From Macrostomum hystrix (Eukaryota; Platyhelminthes; Macrostomidae): 64,000 nt of DNA. The notes beneath the pieces were generated by a model. The model was not told the origin of the DNA, did not search any database, and saw only the letters and a program-made list of their open reading frames with translations. Both the position numbers and the translations under genes were made by a program. Where the stretch lies: contig CATNEN010000033.1 of assembly GCA_950097015.1 (NCBI GenBank), positions 4,035,501-4,099,500 of the forward strand, in the 5' to 3' direction. Every line of letters begins with the position of its first letter. Position 1 is the first letter of the stretch. This document shows, piece after piece, positions 37,201-47,610 of the stretch.

Positions 37201-38532
37201 CATTTAGGATTAGAGTAGCTTCATTTAGGATTAGAGTAGCTTCATTTGGGATTAGAGTAGCTTCATTTGGGATTAGAGTAGCTTCATTTGGGATTAGAGT
37301 AGCTTCATTTAGGATTAGAGTAGCTTCATTTAGGATTAGAGTAGCTTCATTTGGGATTAGAGTAGCTTCATTGGGATTAGAGTAGCTTCATTTAGGATTA
37401 GAGTAGCTTCATTTGGGATTAGAGTAGCTTCATTTGGGATTAGAGTAGCTTCATTGGGATTAGAGTAGCTTCATTTAGGATTAGAGTAGCTTCATTTGGG
37501 ATTAGAGTAGCTTCATTGGGATTAGAGTAGCTTCATTGGGATTAGAGTAGCTTCATTTGGGATTAGAGTAGCTTCATTGGGATTAGAGTAGCTTCATTGG
37601 GATTAGAGTAGCTTCATTTGGGATTAGAGTAGCTTCATTGGGATTAGAGTAGCTTCATTGGGATTAGAGTAGCTTCATTGGGATTAGAGTAGCTTCATTG
37701 GGATTAGAGTAGCTTCATTTGGGATTAGAGTAGCTTCATTTGGGATTAGAGTAGCTTCATTGGGATTAGAGTAGCTTCATTTGGGATTAGAGTAGCTTCA
37801 TTGGGATTAGAGTAGCTTCATTGGGATTAGAGTAGCTTCATTTGGGATTAGAGTAGCTTCATTGGGATTAGAGTAGCTTCATTGGGATTAGAGTAGCTTC
37901 ATTGGGATTAGAGTAGCTTCATTGGGATTAGAGTAGCTTCATTTGGGATTAGAGTAGCTTCATTGGGATTAGAGTAGCTTCATTGGGATTAGAGTAGCTT
38001 CATTGGGATTAGAGTAGCTTCATTGGGATTAGAGTAGCTTCATTGGGATTAGAGTAGCTTCATTTGGGATTAGAGTAGCTTCATTGGGATTAGAGTAGCT
38101 TCATTGGGATTAGAGTAGCTTCATTTGGGATTAGAGTAGCTTCATATGGGATTAGAGTAGCTTCATTTGGGATTAGAGTAGCTTCATTGGGATTAGAGTA
38201 GCTTCATTGGGATTAGAGTAGCTTCATTTGGGATTAGAGTAGCTTCATTTGGGATTAGAGTAGCTTCATTGGGATTAGAGTAGCTTCATATGGGATTAGC
38301 ATATCAAGTGTCCCATGTCAATCCTTCATTGGGATCAGAACAGTACCTTTCAAAATCACCGGAGCGTCTTGGAGTTGGAGCCCACAGCTGATCCCCACAC
38401 GAGTCCACTCACCAGCAGATGAGGAGAAGTTCTCAGCAGCTCCGTCAGCGGCGCCATCAACGGCGGTAGGAAGCGGCCACCGGTGCCAAGAGCCGGCGCC
38501 TGCGAGTTGGTCGCAATACCAGCGCGGTACAT
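22281..38532 (-). CDS. Nuclear receptor, NR2C/NR2D (TR2/TR4, DHR78) type
   Basis: Ligand-type transcription factor. Six exons, 38532-38413, 30396-30163, 27297-26391, 23256-23119, 23033-22833 and 22402-22281, join with phases 0, 0, 1, 1, 1 to give 573 residues. The DNA-binding domain starts at C167 ([14 protein letters not shown]), has P-box CEGCKG at 184-189 and continues [19 protein letters not shown], nearest to TR2/TR4 and DHR78. A polyglutamine run precedes it, and the hinge repeats SPEQPPVT. Ligand-binding-domain pieces are [20 protein letters not shown] with [20 protein letters not shown] and [33 protein letters not shown]; and [11 protein letters not shown]. Exons 3-6 are certain. Exons 1-2 are inferred from phase, donor and acceptor fit; the ATG at 30369 is an alternative start. 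The gene spans 16 kb because introns 1, 2, 3 and 5 are loaded with minisatellites. Confidence 0.82.
22450..22800 (+). repeat. Minisatellite, 22-bp unit, nuclear receptor intron 5
   Basis: About 15 variable copies of a unit containing CAGATCCCGAATCCTCATCA between the donor at 22832 and the acceptor at 22403. Confidence 0.94.
23335..26230 (+). repeat. Large minisatellite, 10/20-bp unit with higher-order structure, nuclear receptor intron 3
   Basis: About 2.9 kb built from 10-bp blocks such as CACACCAAAC, CTCACCAAAT, CTCCCCATAT and TACACCAAAC in patterned order. Rare variants recur at fixed distances: CACATCAAAT at 23381 and 24051, and CACACTAAAC at 23501 and 24171, both 670 bp apart. The block order from 23701 is repeated from 24331. 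It fills nearly all of the intron 26390-23257. The long plus-strand open frame is an artefact of periodicity. Confidence 0.97.
27430..29037 (+). repeat. Minisatellite, 16-bp unit, nuclear receptor intron 2
   Basis: About 100 copies of TCTCATCTCTCCACTG with CATTG, GTCTG and CCCTG variants. Purely pyrimidine-rich on the plus strand; the receptor pre-mRNA would carry the purine-rich complement. Confidence 0.98.
29038..29411. other. Non-repetitive spacer in nuclear receptor intron 2
   Basis: Sits between two minisatellites. No exon or RNA gene seen. Confidence 0.5.
29412..30100 (+). repeat. Minisatellite, 36-bp unit, nuclear receptor intron 2
   Basis: About 19 copies of a unit containing GAGAGAGGGACCTGAGGTTT and GGGAGGGTA. 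The 36-bp period keeps repetitive minus-strand frames open. Confidence 0.97.
30595..30935 (+). repeat. Minisatellite, 21-bp unit, nuclear receptor intron 1
   Basis: About 16 copies of TATTTGAACTTTCAGTTTGG-type units, about 195 bp upstream of the exon 2 acceptor in transcript terms. Confidence 0.96.
30936..32989. other. Unique sequence inside nuclear receptor intron 1
   Basis: Two kilobases of mixed composition between arrays. No coding exon, tRNA or mobile element recognised. A CAGCAG-rich run lies at 32550-32570. Confidence 0.5.
32990..33730 (+). repeat. Pyrimidine-only minisatellite, 23-24-bp unit, nuclear receptor intron 1
   Basis: About 31 copies of a unit containing CTTCTCCACTCATCCACTCC with a variable C-run. 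Almost no purines other than A on the plus strand, so it could adopt triplex or other non-B structure. Confidence 0.96.
33731..34169. other. Unique spacer in nuclear receptor intron 1
   Basis: AT-rich sequence between two arrays with no recognised feature. Confidence 0.5.
34170..38305 (+). repeat. Very large minisatellite, 20/21-bp unit, nuclear receptor intron 1
   Basis: About 200 copies of GGGATTAGAGTAGCTTCATT with an optional extra T and a TTTAGGATTAG variant. A rarer GCCTCATGTGG variant recurs. An identical run of variants is seen at about 34600-34740 and about 36018-36150, and the rare word GAGTATCTTCATTT at 35011 and 36962. This is the largest array in the window. It ends about 110 bp from the exon 1 donor at 38412. 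Confidence 0.98.
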
Positions 38533-38550
38533 GGCCAAAATGCTGCTCTC

Positions 38551-40968
38551 GAAAGCAGTTTTTCTGTATCTAGCTAATTGAGTTCGGAGCTTTCTACAAA
38601 AGGCTCAATGGCATCCCAGTGGCACAGCGGGTGGGAAGAAGTAAAGATAAGTCGCTGGGAGCAAAGACGAGCGCCTGTGCTTTATACTGTGTCCGCACTG
38701 CCGCATAGATAGATATACACAGCTATGCATGGATATATGAATACACGGCGGGGCCCGGCACCGAATCACAGTTCCCAGACAGGTCGGGGGCCAGGGGGTT
38801 TGGAAGCTAGAAAGAGAAGGATGGCATGGGGGAGGAGAAGGGGAACGCAAAAAATGAGAGAATTCCTCTTTGTCTGGAATCCGGGTGGCTGGCTGGCGGC
38901 TGTGGGAAAAAATTTCCCGTGGGGTTGGCGCGGGGAGTATTTTTGCGATAGGGGCGGGGGAGCCACCGCAGAACAGGGGTTAGCTAGGATAAAAGGTAAA
39001 GGAGTGGAGTGGAGGTTATAAAAGTTCGCGGGTGTCCAGGACAAGGAGAGGGTAGAAGAGCAGAGGTTATGGATCCAGCGACCAATCCTGTCGGACAGTG
39101 GATCGGGTGTACGGCGGGGGTCAAAATAGAAATTTGGGGGCCACTACAGAGAGCGCCGACCCAAGCAAATGTTTTACTCTTATGCCACCCCCCTGTGCCG
39201 TCAGACAATTCAGTCTGTGGGAGCGGTGGGGTGGGCGGCAGTCTGGTGGGGTGGGTTTTAGGCCGTCATAGTCTATTATTATAGGCCCCCGAGGTCAGGC
39301 AGAGCCTTTTTAGATTCAATTTGAGTTGAGCGGCTGCTCCTAAACTATTAGGCACTATAGAAGGAAGGGTGACAGGACAGAGAGAGACAGTTGAATGATG
39401 AGGGAGAGGTCTGGCCAGTCCAGGGGATAGAGCCTGTCTGGGATAGCGCACGTCCTTTACCACTGGATTGTTTTTCATTTATTACTATATAAGCATACAA
39501 AATATTATTGCTGAGATAGCGGAGCGCTGGGGTGGCGGGCTAGCTAAGGCTGTCCACCCGTATTTTCTTAATGTTGCGGCTGCCCGTTTTTTTATGATTA
39601 GGGAGTTGAGGGGTTGTGGGCCGGCCGGGCCAGGGGGTCGCGCAGACTTTTGAGGTGTCCCGACTAACCCCGAACAACCCCAGCCGACCACCCCACGGCC
39701 ACTCCTACAGCCGCGAACAGGCGACAAACGGGTTTGTTTGGGGTGTGTTATACTGGTGTCTGCCGTTTGTGTTGCATTTTATATTTCACTCTTATTCACT
39801 GCGTCTGGGTGGAGAGCGTAGGACAGCAAAACAAACTCGTTTAACCTCAGTTCTCTATTCTTGCCCGGGCCAGTGGAAATGAAAGGGCTCGCAAATGCGA
39901 AATAGATGCACCATTCATCTTGGAATCTCTACACTACAGAGAAGGCTGAAATGAAGAATATAATAAGGATGACCCGACGGCTGACAGAATGACACTGGCG
40001 GCAAAAGTTGGCAAAACACACGCCCACAGTGCACACACCCACCGCACTCACAGTCAGGCACTGCTCTGCATTGCACAGTGTATTGTGTAGACTTAATAGA
40101 CAATTTAAAGAGAGAACGGGAGAACGGGAGAACGGGGCAGCGGAAAATGCAGGCCATCATATAGTGTTAGCTGGCCGCACTGTGGTCTCATTCTGACAGC
40201 TGCCATCTACCAGTTTTGTTCCATCTGCTCAATTGGTGCAGGGGCTGCCTGTCTGTCTGGCTGCAGACTAAAGCCTAATGAATTGTACTATGAAATGACC
40301 CGAGCCAGTCAGACCTCTCCTGTTGTTTGCCATATGATACGAGTGCGATGTGTGGGCCGGGGTGGGATGGAAGGAAAATGACTATCGGGCCAGAACACTC
40401 TAGTCCCCTCCTAATACCAGCCAGCTGTGACCCAGGCCCAAGGAGTTGGTTGGACTATTTTTAGACACCAAAAGCCTGCGTGTTTGGGTTGGGTCTTAAG
40501 GTTAAGCTGGCAAGCCGCTGCAGGGTATGCAGGCCACACAAACCAAAACACTATTTTTACAGATCTTTCATCAGTCCTCTCCTCACACTGCAGTCTGGAA
40601 AGTTCCACTTTCAAGTACTAAATGGAATGAATGCTTTGTTTTAAATAAGTTCAACAGTTATGCGATATTATTATTACGCCCGTATTATTCCATAGTCCAT
40701 GACATTTGCTTAGCTGAATTTCCCAATATAGCTAGCATTTTGTTAATGATATAGATACATCAGCCGCAACCATGACAATGCTACTTTATTATATTGCTGT
40801 TTCTATGTGGGGGGCATTGGCAGAGTCAGCAGACAAATAGCATGTGATGTCTGCTGCCTCATGGTCATACTTTATGCGCATCTGAAATACTGCATGAAAT
40901 ATTCATTAGCTATAAACTAAAACTCACTACAACATTGAGACAAGTATATAATTATTTGTTATGCATAC
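38551..40968. other. Upstream flank of the nuclear receptor gene
   Basis: The proximal part (about 38740-39850) is G-rich and mixed; the distal part is AT-rich. It would contain the receptor promoter, but I see no convincing core element. No coding exon or repeat array is seen. Confidence 0.4.
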
Positions 40969-40970
40969 TA

Positions 40971-41095
40971 TAGCATTTTGCAAGCTATTGCAGACTACGA
41001 GCAAGCAATTTAATCCCAGAGAGCAAAAACACACGCATTTCGAGCCTCGATGCTAACTGTCTATGGTAAAAAGTGTGTCAAACCGGCAGGCAATT
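40971..41095 (+). repeat. Left terminal inverted repeat of the transposon
   Basis: Pairs with 42478-42602. Contains TAGCATTTTG at the tip and ACCGGCAGGCAATT at the inner end. Confidence 0.93.
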
Positions 41096-41173
41096 CATTC
41101 CATAGAGCACTCATTTAAGCACTGAAGCCCACAAACAGCGCTGTCTATGACGTTCCTCTCTCCGTTTTTCATC

Positions 41174-42250
41174 ATGTCAGGCGAAAGTGACCAAGCCAGC
41201 ACCATTTTTGAAGACATCGACGGAATCGCTGCCGAAGATGACGGAGCGCCACCTGTGCAATATGCAAAGATTGGCGACGAAAAGCACAAATTGATAATCG
41301 ACGCTATCGACAGAGGCGATAACAACAGAAGCATTGCGCGCTGGCTAAATGTAAAGGCCAAGACCGTTGCTAGCATTCGAAGACGGTACGAAATTACTGG
41401 CCGCATGCAGTAAACGGCTGCGACGTGGCGGTGACCATTCGTCAAAGATGGCATTTGAACATGTCCAGGCGCTGCTGATAGCACTGGACCAGAATCCTCT
41501 CTTGACTTTGAAAGAGATGCAGCCTATTTTACTGGATCAGTTTCCTGGAGTGCAAGTGAGTGAAGCAACCGTGAGTCGTTCTCTGGACAAGCAGCTGATT
41601 ACGTCAAAGTGCCTCGGTCGCGATGCTGATGTCCCGGAAGCAAGAAACAATCCAGCCAACATAGCACGCAGGCAAGAATTCGCACAGTGGTTGACAGGCC
41701 TACCGATAGATTGCCAGCTGGTGTATGTGGACGAAACGGGATTCAACATTTGGACCCGTCGGTCATTTGGACGCACCAGAAGAGGTCAGCGAGTTCGCCG
41801 AGTTCTACACACACAGCGAGGTGTGCAAGTAAATGTAATTCAAGCTACTTCTTCTGACATAGGCCTGGTTCATCATAAAATTATCGCTCAGACACTGACT
41901 GGCCAAGTGTTCCAGACATTTATAGAAGAATTGTTTCTTGCTGTTACCAACCACAACAATGGAATCATCGATGGGCAGTGGTTCATCGTGATGGACGGAG
42001 CCCGGTTCCACAATGCGGCCAGAATTCCGGCCCAGTTCGCGGCAAACTGGCACATCGTGGTTTTCCAGCTGTGCAACTGGAACTCGACACTCCGCCTCCG
42101 GAAACCACGCTACGTGACTGGCGTGTCCTGGTGCTGCAGAGACTTTCCGAGGAAGCGACAGCAGAGATCACACTTGTGAAGTGCGGCGGCTGGTTCAGGC
42201 AGATGCTGCACTATGTTCCGCGCTGCATCGCTGGGGAGGTGATTATGTAA
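41174..42250 (+). pseudogene. Frameshifted Tc1/IS630 transposase
   Basis: The N-terminal helix-turn-helix (IIDAIDRGDNNRSIARWLNV, then TVASIRRRYE) stops at a TAA near 41411. The next frame takes over at once with RRGGDHSSK and continues through the catalytic region: first Asp in LVYVDETGFNIW, followed by RGQRVRR, and second Asp in FIVMDGARFHNA. A second shift at about 42060 moves the last part (LELDTPPPETTLRDW to IAGEVIM) into another frame, where the third acidic residue would lie. Two frame breaks imply it is inactive. Confidence 0.85.
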
Positions 42251-42477
42251 CTTTCTGAAGCCTCAACTTATGTAAAAACCTTTCTGTGGGTTTCTTTCTA
42301 TGCTGCAAGGTTTCGTTAAGTGAAGTTGTTAAGTGAATTCTTATTTTATCACATGGAGCTTCCAGGTTGATTCGGTTGGAGGCATGCATCAAGTAAATTG
42401 AAATGTAGGATTAATATATCGCCGCTGAGTGCTTTAACGGTCTTAGCACGAGTGCGCGAAGCGTGCTCGATGGATTA

Positions 42478-42602
42478 AATTGCCTGCCGGTTTGACACAC
42501 CTTTTACCATAGACAGTTAGCATCGAGGCTCGAAATGCGTGTGTTTTTGCTCTCTGGGACTAAATTGCTTGCTCGTAGTCTGCAATAGCTTCCAAAATGC
42601 TA
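42478..42602 (-). repeat. Right terminal inverted repeat of the transposon
   Basis: Inverted copy of 40971-41095, ending CAAAATGCTA before the TA duplication. Confidence 0.93.
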
Positions 42603-42604
42603 TA

Positions 42605-43229
42605 ATAATACAGTATTAACGAAGTGCACCGCGACATTGCGGTAGGACTTTAGGGCCGCAGTTCTTTGTAATCTTAAAACTGAACTGAGCACACCTACTC
42701 ACGAGTGCGGCCATGTGAGTCACCGGCCAGTTGACTCAATTCTATTACTGTACAATCTTTAAAACAGTAAGTGAGAAGCAGTACAAGGTTCAGTAGGTGA
42801 AAGTGACGCACTGTAGCAGATAAGAAACATTTCATTTATGATTCGATTTAAAAGACTGGCTTTCCGGTGTCTCTCAGCACAACGCGTGCAGAGCGAAGTT
42901 CTGTTGGCAAAATAACTGTTGCTAGTCTAGTGTTTTTCTCTCACCCCATAGCCCATACAGCTAGTTAGCTTAAATTCGTTAATATTATATCTACTTACTC
43001 ATAGTAACAAGTTTTGTCCAAAAAACGATTTTTGTGTGTAGTGCATTTTATTTTCAGCGTTTTTATCACCTTTCAGTAAACAGAAAACACTCTGACCTCT
43101 GCCTGAAAACTCTGGGCGAGTGTGGAGGGCTCACCATCCTCTCGAATGGGGCCCCGGCCACTTTACTCCGGAGCCACAGGTATACAAGGTCAGCATCCTC
43201 CCTCGTAATGAGGTAAAGGACTGCTGGGC
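42605..43229. other. Spacer between transposon and retroelement remnant
   Basis: No recognised gene or repeat. The last 200 bases may be decayed retroelement sequence, but I cannot align them by eye. Confidence 0.4.
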
Positions 43230-43613
43230 TGACCAAGAATTTTTCTATACCAACACTGTAGCAAGAACTCAAGCGTTTTCCAAAACGAAATGCTCGCCAT
43301 CAGTCTCTGTGCGGCTGAACTGCGCCAGAGGCAGCTGACTGGACGTAGGATCCTTTTTCACTCCGACAGTCAAGCAGCCCTCAAGGCCCTCAGCCGCTGC
43401 ACCTCTCGCTCCAGAACCACCTTGGACTGCCACACCCAGTTAAACGGGTTGGCGCAGTCTAACAAGGTGGAGCTGATGTGGATCCCTGGACACGCCGGGC
43501 TCACAGGGAATGAGATGGCGGACCAGCTTGCTAAGGCTGGCGCAGCCAGCTCCCTGATGGGCCCGAAGGCCACGATCCCCGCTTCTGTAGATTTTCCTCT
43601 GCATGGGGCCTAA
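43230..43613 (+). pseudogene. RNase H remnant of a non-LTR retrotransposon
   Basis: The frame reads NSSVFQNEMLAISLCAAEL, then ILFHSDSQAALKAL, VELMWIPGHAGLTGNEMADQ and LAKAG, which are the E, D and D motifs of the RNase H domain in I/R1/jockey-like retrotransposons. No reverse transcriptase lies upstream and no poly(A) tail follows, so it is a truncated fragment. Confidence 0.82.
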
Positions 43614-44994
43614 CAAAATGCACAAAGGAAAACGGAAAATTGTCGAATTTCCCTAACTTTAGCTTCCGTTTCCATGGAAACTTAATGCGTTGCCGGGCAT
43701 TCGCCGCCGTCACTTGGATGTCAGTGGTGTTGGGGGAGGACGTACTGGATGCAGGGGGAGAAAGTGTCCTAAGGGGAGTCACTGGCTGGCACCTGAGCGG
43801 CAGACTGGCAGGGGGACAGGGGCATAAGCACAGGCACAGGGACAAGGAGCAGGTGCTAATCTCTAGGAGGGTAGCGACGGGAGCAAGGGGGCAGAGGCTA
43901 GCCTCTTAGAGAGGGTAGCAAGGGGAAGAGGAGGAGAGGACGGAGGAGAGGAAGCATAATTATATTCTATTCTAAGATTACAAAGTAGAACTTGGCTCTC
44001 ACCTTGACACTTTATTTTGATTGGTTATTTCTGCATGCGTACACCGAGTAATTATTGTACTATATTTATCAAACGCACTATCGAACTGATTTGTTATTAT
44101 AATAAGCATGTTTTGAGCAGAGCCTTGCCACCGCCCGTCCCTTACCAGGAATATAAAAGTGCAGCCCGACAGAACCCAGATAATATTGAATTAAAATACT
44201 AAACCCGATTTGAACCTGATCAGATCCTAAGTCGCCCAACTAGTTTATATTATCGTCTATTAAGTAAATAAGGCCGCCAGGTTGGCAAGGCTCACAAGAT
44301 GTTATTCCTTAGTGCATACCGCAGTAGGGAAATGGACTTGGCAAAAGGCGCTAGCATTGTCTGCTAGCATTCAGGAGACTGGCTGCAAAACATCGCAGCC
44401 TATAATGAACGATTCGCTTTGCACCAATCCAACAGAGCACCGAGCAGAATCGTCCCTCTGCACTCAACTACTGGAAGTAGCAATAAGCGGCCATTTCTAG
44501 CTTTTGCAGTAGCATTTTATTTAACGCTAACGCAATAAATAAGCGCAACACTACATCTGCCATCTTCAGGCATTTATCTTTCAAAACATGACAGAGGCGA
44601 TGCTTTTGACAACATTTCAAATTGTTTTTTATTATTGCTGATAGATTGATTGACAGGTGACAGCTAAGAGGCGATTAGTTGAAATGGAGGAGAAAACTCG
44701 GACAAAGCACTCCTAAAAGGTGGGGAGAAAACTACTGCTCAGGTTTATTAATATACAGGTGTAATATTAGACAGTTATATTACACAGACACAACTCAATG
44801 GTGAAAAAATCCAGCTCCAATAAAGACTAACTAGATAATAACACTGACGAGCCTGCAACATATTAATTAAGTCAGGCATTCTGAGATTTAAAAATAGTAT
44901 AATAACATTAAACATGATTTAATATTTACTAAATTCAATATGAATGACGCGTGAACTATTGAGACGTAATAACAATAACTAAACTGACATTGAT
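43614..44994. other. Spacer, nothing recognised
   Basis: Includes a purine-rich GAGGAGAGGA segment near 43930. No exon chain matches a family. Confidence 0.5.
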
Positions 44995-45000
44995 TTTATT
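44995..45000 (-). terminator. Poly(A) signal of TDP-43
   Basis: TTTATT on the plus strand gives AATAAA on the minus strand, 94 bp after the stop codon. Confidence 0.65.
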
Positions 45001-45093
45001 CTTACAGACAACGCACAATATTAGAGCTGTTGTTACACTTGTTACACTGGGTCCAGACAAAACTCACTCTGATGGTGAGGCCACACCTGCAGT

Positions 45094-47032
45094 TCACCAA
45101 TAGTTTCCGTACGAGCCCTGGTCTCCACCGCGCCCGAAGCTTCCGCGACCTCCGTTGCCACTGCCGCCGCCGCCAGCTGCGCCAGCTCCGCCGGCTGCCA
45201 TGTTGGTCACCTGGGCCAGGGCCGCAGCCAGAACCTGCGGATTCGAGGCCAAGACGTTCACGACGTCCTGGTAGACGCCGGCTCCGGCACCGCCGCCACC
45301 GCCGCCGGATCCGATCGGGACGCCGCCGCCGCCTCCGCTCATCGGCTGCCAACCGCGACCGCGCTGCGGCCCCATCGGCGACCCAGCGTCGCCTCGTCCG
45401 CGAAAGTTCCGGTTCTGACCGCCGCCTGCGCCGCCACCGCCGGCAGCGCCGCCGAAGCCGAAGCTGCCTGGGCCACCGTGCTTGGGATTGGCGGTGCCGA
45501 CGTGCACGGAGGCGCCATTGATGACAAAGTCCTGCCCGACCAGGCGATCAACCGACGTGGAGTCAGCGAAAGTCACGAAGGCGAATGAGCGGAACGGCTT
45601 CGGAATGTAGACCTCCTCGACTGTGCCGTGCTCGCTAAAGAAGTCCTTCAGCACCTGCGAGGTCAGCTCTTCGGTGACTCCGCCGACGAATACGCGGCGA
45701 GGGACGCTGGCAGGAGCGGCCGGCTCGCCCTGGCTGATCGGCACCTTCACCTCACACCAGCGGTTCTGGAGGAGAGGGGTGGCGAAGCCTGGGTGAGGAT
45801 CTTTTTCATATTAGTAAAAGTACAATTACATATGCGAGTAGACTGCAATGGAGCACAAGAAAAATAATGCCAAATAGGATTTCTGACGAATTCCACGGGT
45901 TTTATAGTTCATGGTAGCCTGAACTGAAAGATGTGACTATCCTGAAGTCTAGGGTGTGACTATCCTGAAGTCTAGGGTGTGACTATCCTGAAGTCTAGGG
46001 TGTGACTATCCTGAAGTCTAGGGTGTGACTATCCTGAAGTCTAGGGTGTGACTATCCTGAAGTCTAGGGTGTGACTATCCTGAAGTCTAGGGTGTGACTA
46101 TCCTGAAGTCTAGGGTGTGACTCTCATGAAGTCTAGGGTGTGACTATCCTGAAGTCTAGGGTGTGACTATCCTGAAGTCTAGGGTGTGGCTCTCCTGAAG
46201 TCAATGGTGTGGCTCTCCTGAAGTCAAGGGTGTGGCTCTCCTGAAGTCAAGGGTGTGGCTCTCCTGAAGTCAAGGGTGTGGCTCTCCTGAAGTCAAGGGT
46301 GTGACTATCCTGAAGTCTAGGGTGTGACTATCCTGAAGTCTAGGGTGTGACTATCCTGAAGTCTAGGGTGTGACTATCCTGAAGTCAAGGGTGTGGCTCT
46401 CCTGAAGTCAAGGGTGTGGCTCTCCTGAAGTCAAGGGTGTGGCTCTCCTGAAGTCAAGGGTGTGGCTCTCCTGAAGTCAAGGGTGTGGCTCTACTGCATA
46501 CCAGAATCTGGTGCCTCGGGCAGGTCAGACAGTCGATCTGCGACTCGAACTCAACGAATCTGATGAAGCCGTAGCCGCGACTGCCGCCCTGCATGTCGCG
46601 CTTGATCTGGGACATGACCAGTTCGCCGAACTTTGAAAAGTAGCTTTTCAAATCCTCCTCGGTGGCCTTGTAGGGCAGGCCCAGGACAATCAGATCCGTG
46701 CACTTTTTCCTGTCGGCCTTCTTTGGCCGAAAGCCCGGAGCGTCGCCCAGGTCTTCGTCCACCTTGCGCTTATTATCCTTGGGAAAGGTGCACAGATAGG
46801 TGACATTGCCGTTGTGGCTCCAGGAGGTGAACTCGGGCGGCGGGTACAGCACGCCGTCCGTGAGGCGCACGGCCCGCATGGCGTTGGTGTCCGGGTTCCG
46901 GTAGCGCAGGCCGCTGAGCCCGGGGAACTGGGCCGCCAGGGTCGACAGCAGCAGGACTCCGCCGGCCTCCGTTGGCACCTCGATCGGATCGTCACCTTCA
47001 TCTTCAGCTACGGGCACATATTCAACTGCCAT
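45094..47032 (-). CDS. TARDBP: TDP-43 (TAR DNA-binding protein)
   Basis: Nuclear RNA-binding protein that controls splicing and binds UG-rich RNA. Two exons, 47032-46502 and 45765-45094, join in phase 0 to give 400 residues (human 414). Residues 1-80 are the ubiquitin-like N-terminal domain (EYVPVAEDEGDDPIEVP, AAQFPGLSGLRYRNP). A bipartite nuclear localisation signal KRKV...RPKKADRKK spans 88-110. RRM1 has RNP2 LIVLGL at 114-119 and RNP1 RGYGFIRF at 152-159. RRM2 (about 200-270) has RVFVGG and PFRSFAFVTFAD. The C-terminus is Gly-rich with a hydrophobic stretch, LASNPQVLAAALAQVTNM, at 349-366. The start is supported by an ATTTTTCAG acceptor 19 bases upstream. Its single 736-bp intron is mostly minisatellite. 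Confidence 0.95.
45925..46495 (+). repeat. Minisatellite, 23-bp unit, TDP-43 intron
   Basis: About 24 copies of units containing CTGAAGTCTAGGGTGTGACT, with a TGGCTCTC sub-family in blocks. The array begins within about 10 bp of the exon 1 donor. Confidence 0.97.
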
Positions 47033-47050
47033 GATAGTTGCGGATGCTTA

Positions 47051-47062
47051 GCTGAAAAATTA
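47051..47062 (-). promoter_or_regulatory. Putative splice acceptor in the TDP-43 5'UTR
   Basis: CTAATTTTTCAG on the minus strand, a strong polypyrimidine acceptor, 19 bases before the ATG. Either a 5'UTR intron or spliced-leader addition. Confidence 0.5.
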
Positions 47063-47254
47063 GGGAGCAGCTGTGTATTGTATACTGATCCACCACTGGC
47101 CTTTGTTTAGCAGCCTTTTAAGGATTGTCTGCTAAAAACTAAAGTTTCTCAGATCCCAATATATTCTCCCAGATCCCAATACAGTTCCTCAGATTTCAAT
47201 ACAGTTTCACAGATCCCTTTCAGTTTTTCAGCCACAACTTCACTTTCTACGCTC

Positions 47255-47610
47255 GTACTAATTTTTCAGCTCCAGCTTCAGTTTCTCAGCTCCCGCTTCA
47301 GTTTCTCAGCTCCCGCTTCAGTTTCTCAGCTCCCGCTTCAGTTTCTCAGCTCCCGCTTCAGTTTCTCAGCTCCTGATTCAGTTTCTCATCTCCCGCTTCA
47401 GTTTCTCAGCCCCTGATTCAGATTCTCAGCTTCTGATTCAGTTTCTCAGCTCCTGATTCAGTTTCTCAGCCCCTGATTCAGTTTCTCAGCTCCTGATTCA
47501 GTTTCTCAGCCCCTGATTCAGTTTCTCAGCCCCTGATTCAGTTTCTCAGCTCCCACTTCAGTTTCTCAGCTCCCACTTCAGTTTCTCGGCTCCCACTTCA
47601 GTTTCTCAGC
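47255..47610 (+). repeat. Minisatellite, 20-bp unit, upstream of TDP-43
   Basis: About 17 copies of TCAGTTTCTCAGCTCCCGCT with CCTGAT and CCCACT sub-families. If TDP-43 has a 5'UTR intron, the array lies in it. Confidence 0.96.

Larger units (their letters stand above)
40971..42602 (+). mobile_element. Tc1/IS630-type DNA transposon with long inverted repeats
   Basis: Inverted terminal repeats of 125 bp (40971-41095 and 42478-42602) begin TAGCATTTTG and differ at only about three positions. They are flanked by TA dinucleotides (40969-40970 and 42603-42604), the Tc1/mariner target duplication. Total 1632 bp. The interior carries a broken transposase on the plus strand. TIRs this long are more than the 20-30 bp of classical mariners. 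Confidence 0.92.
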
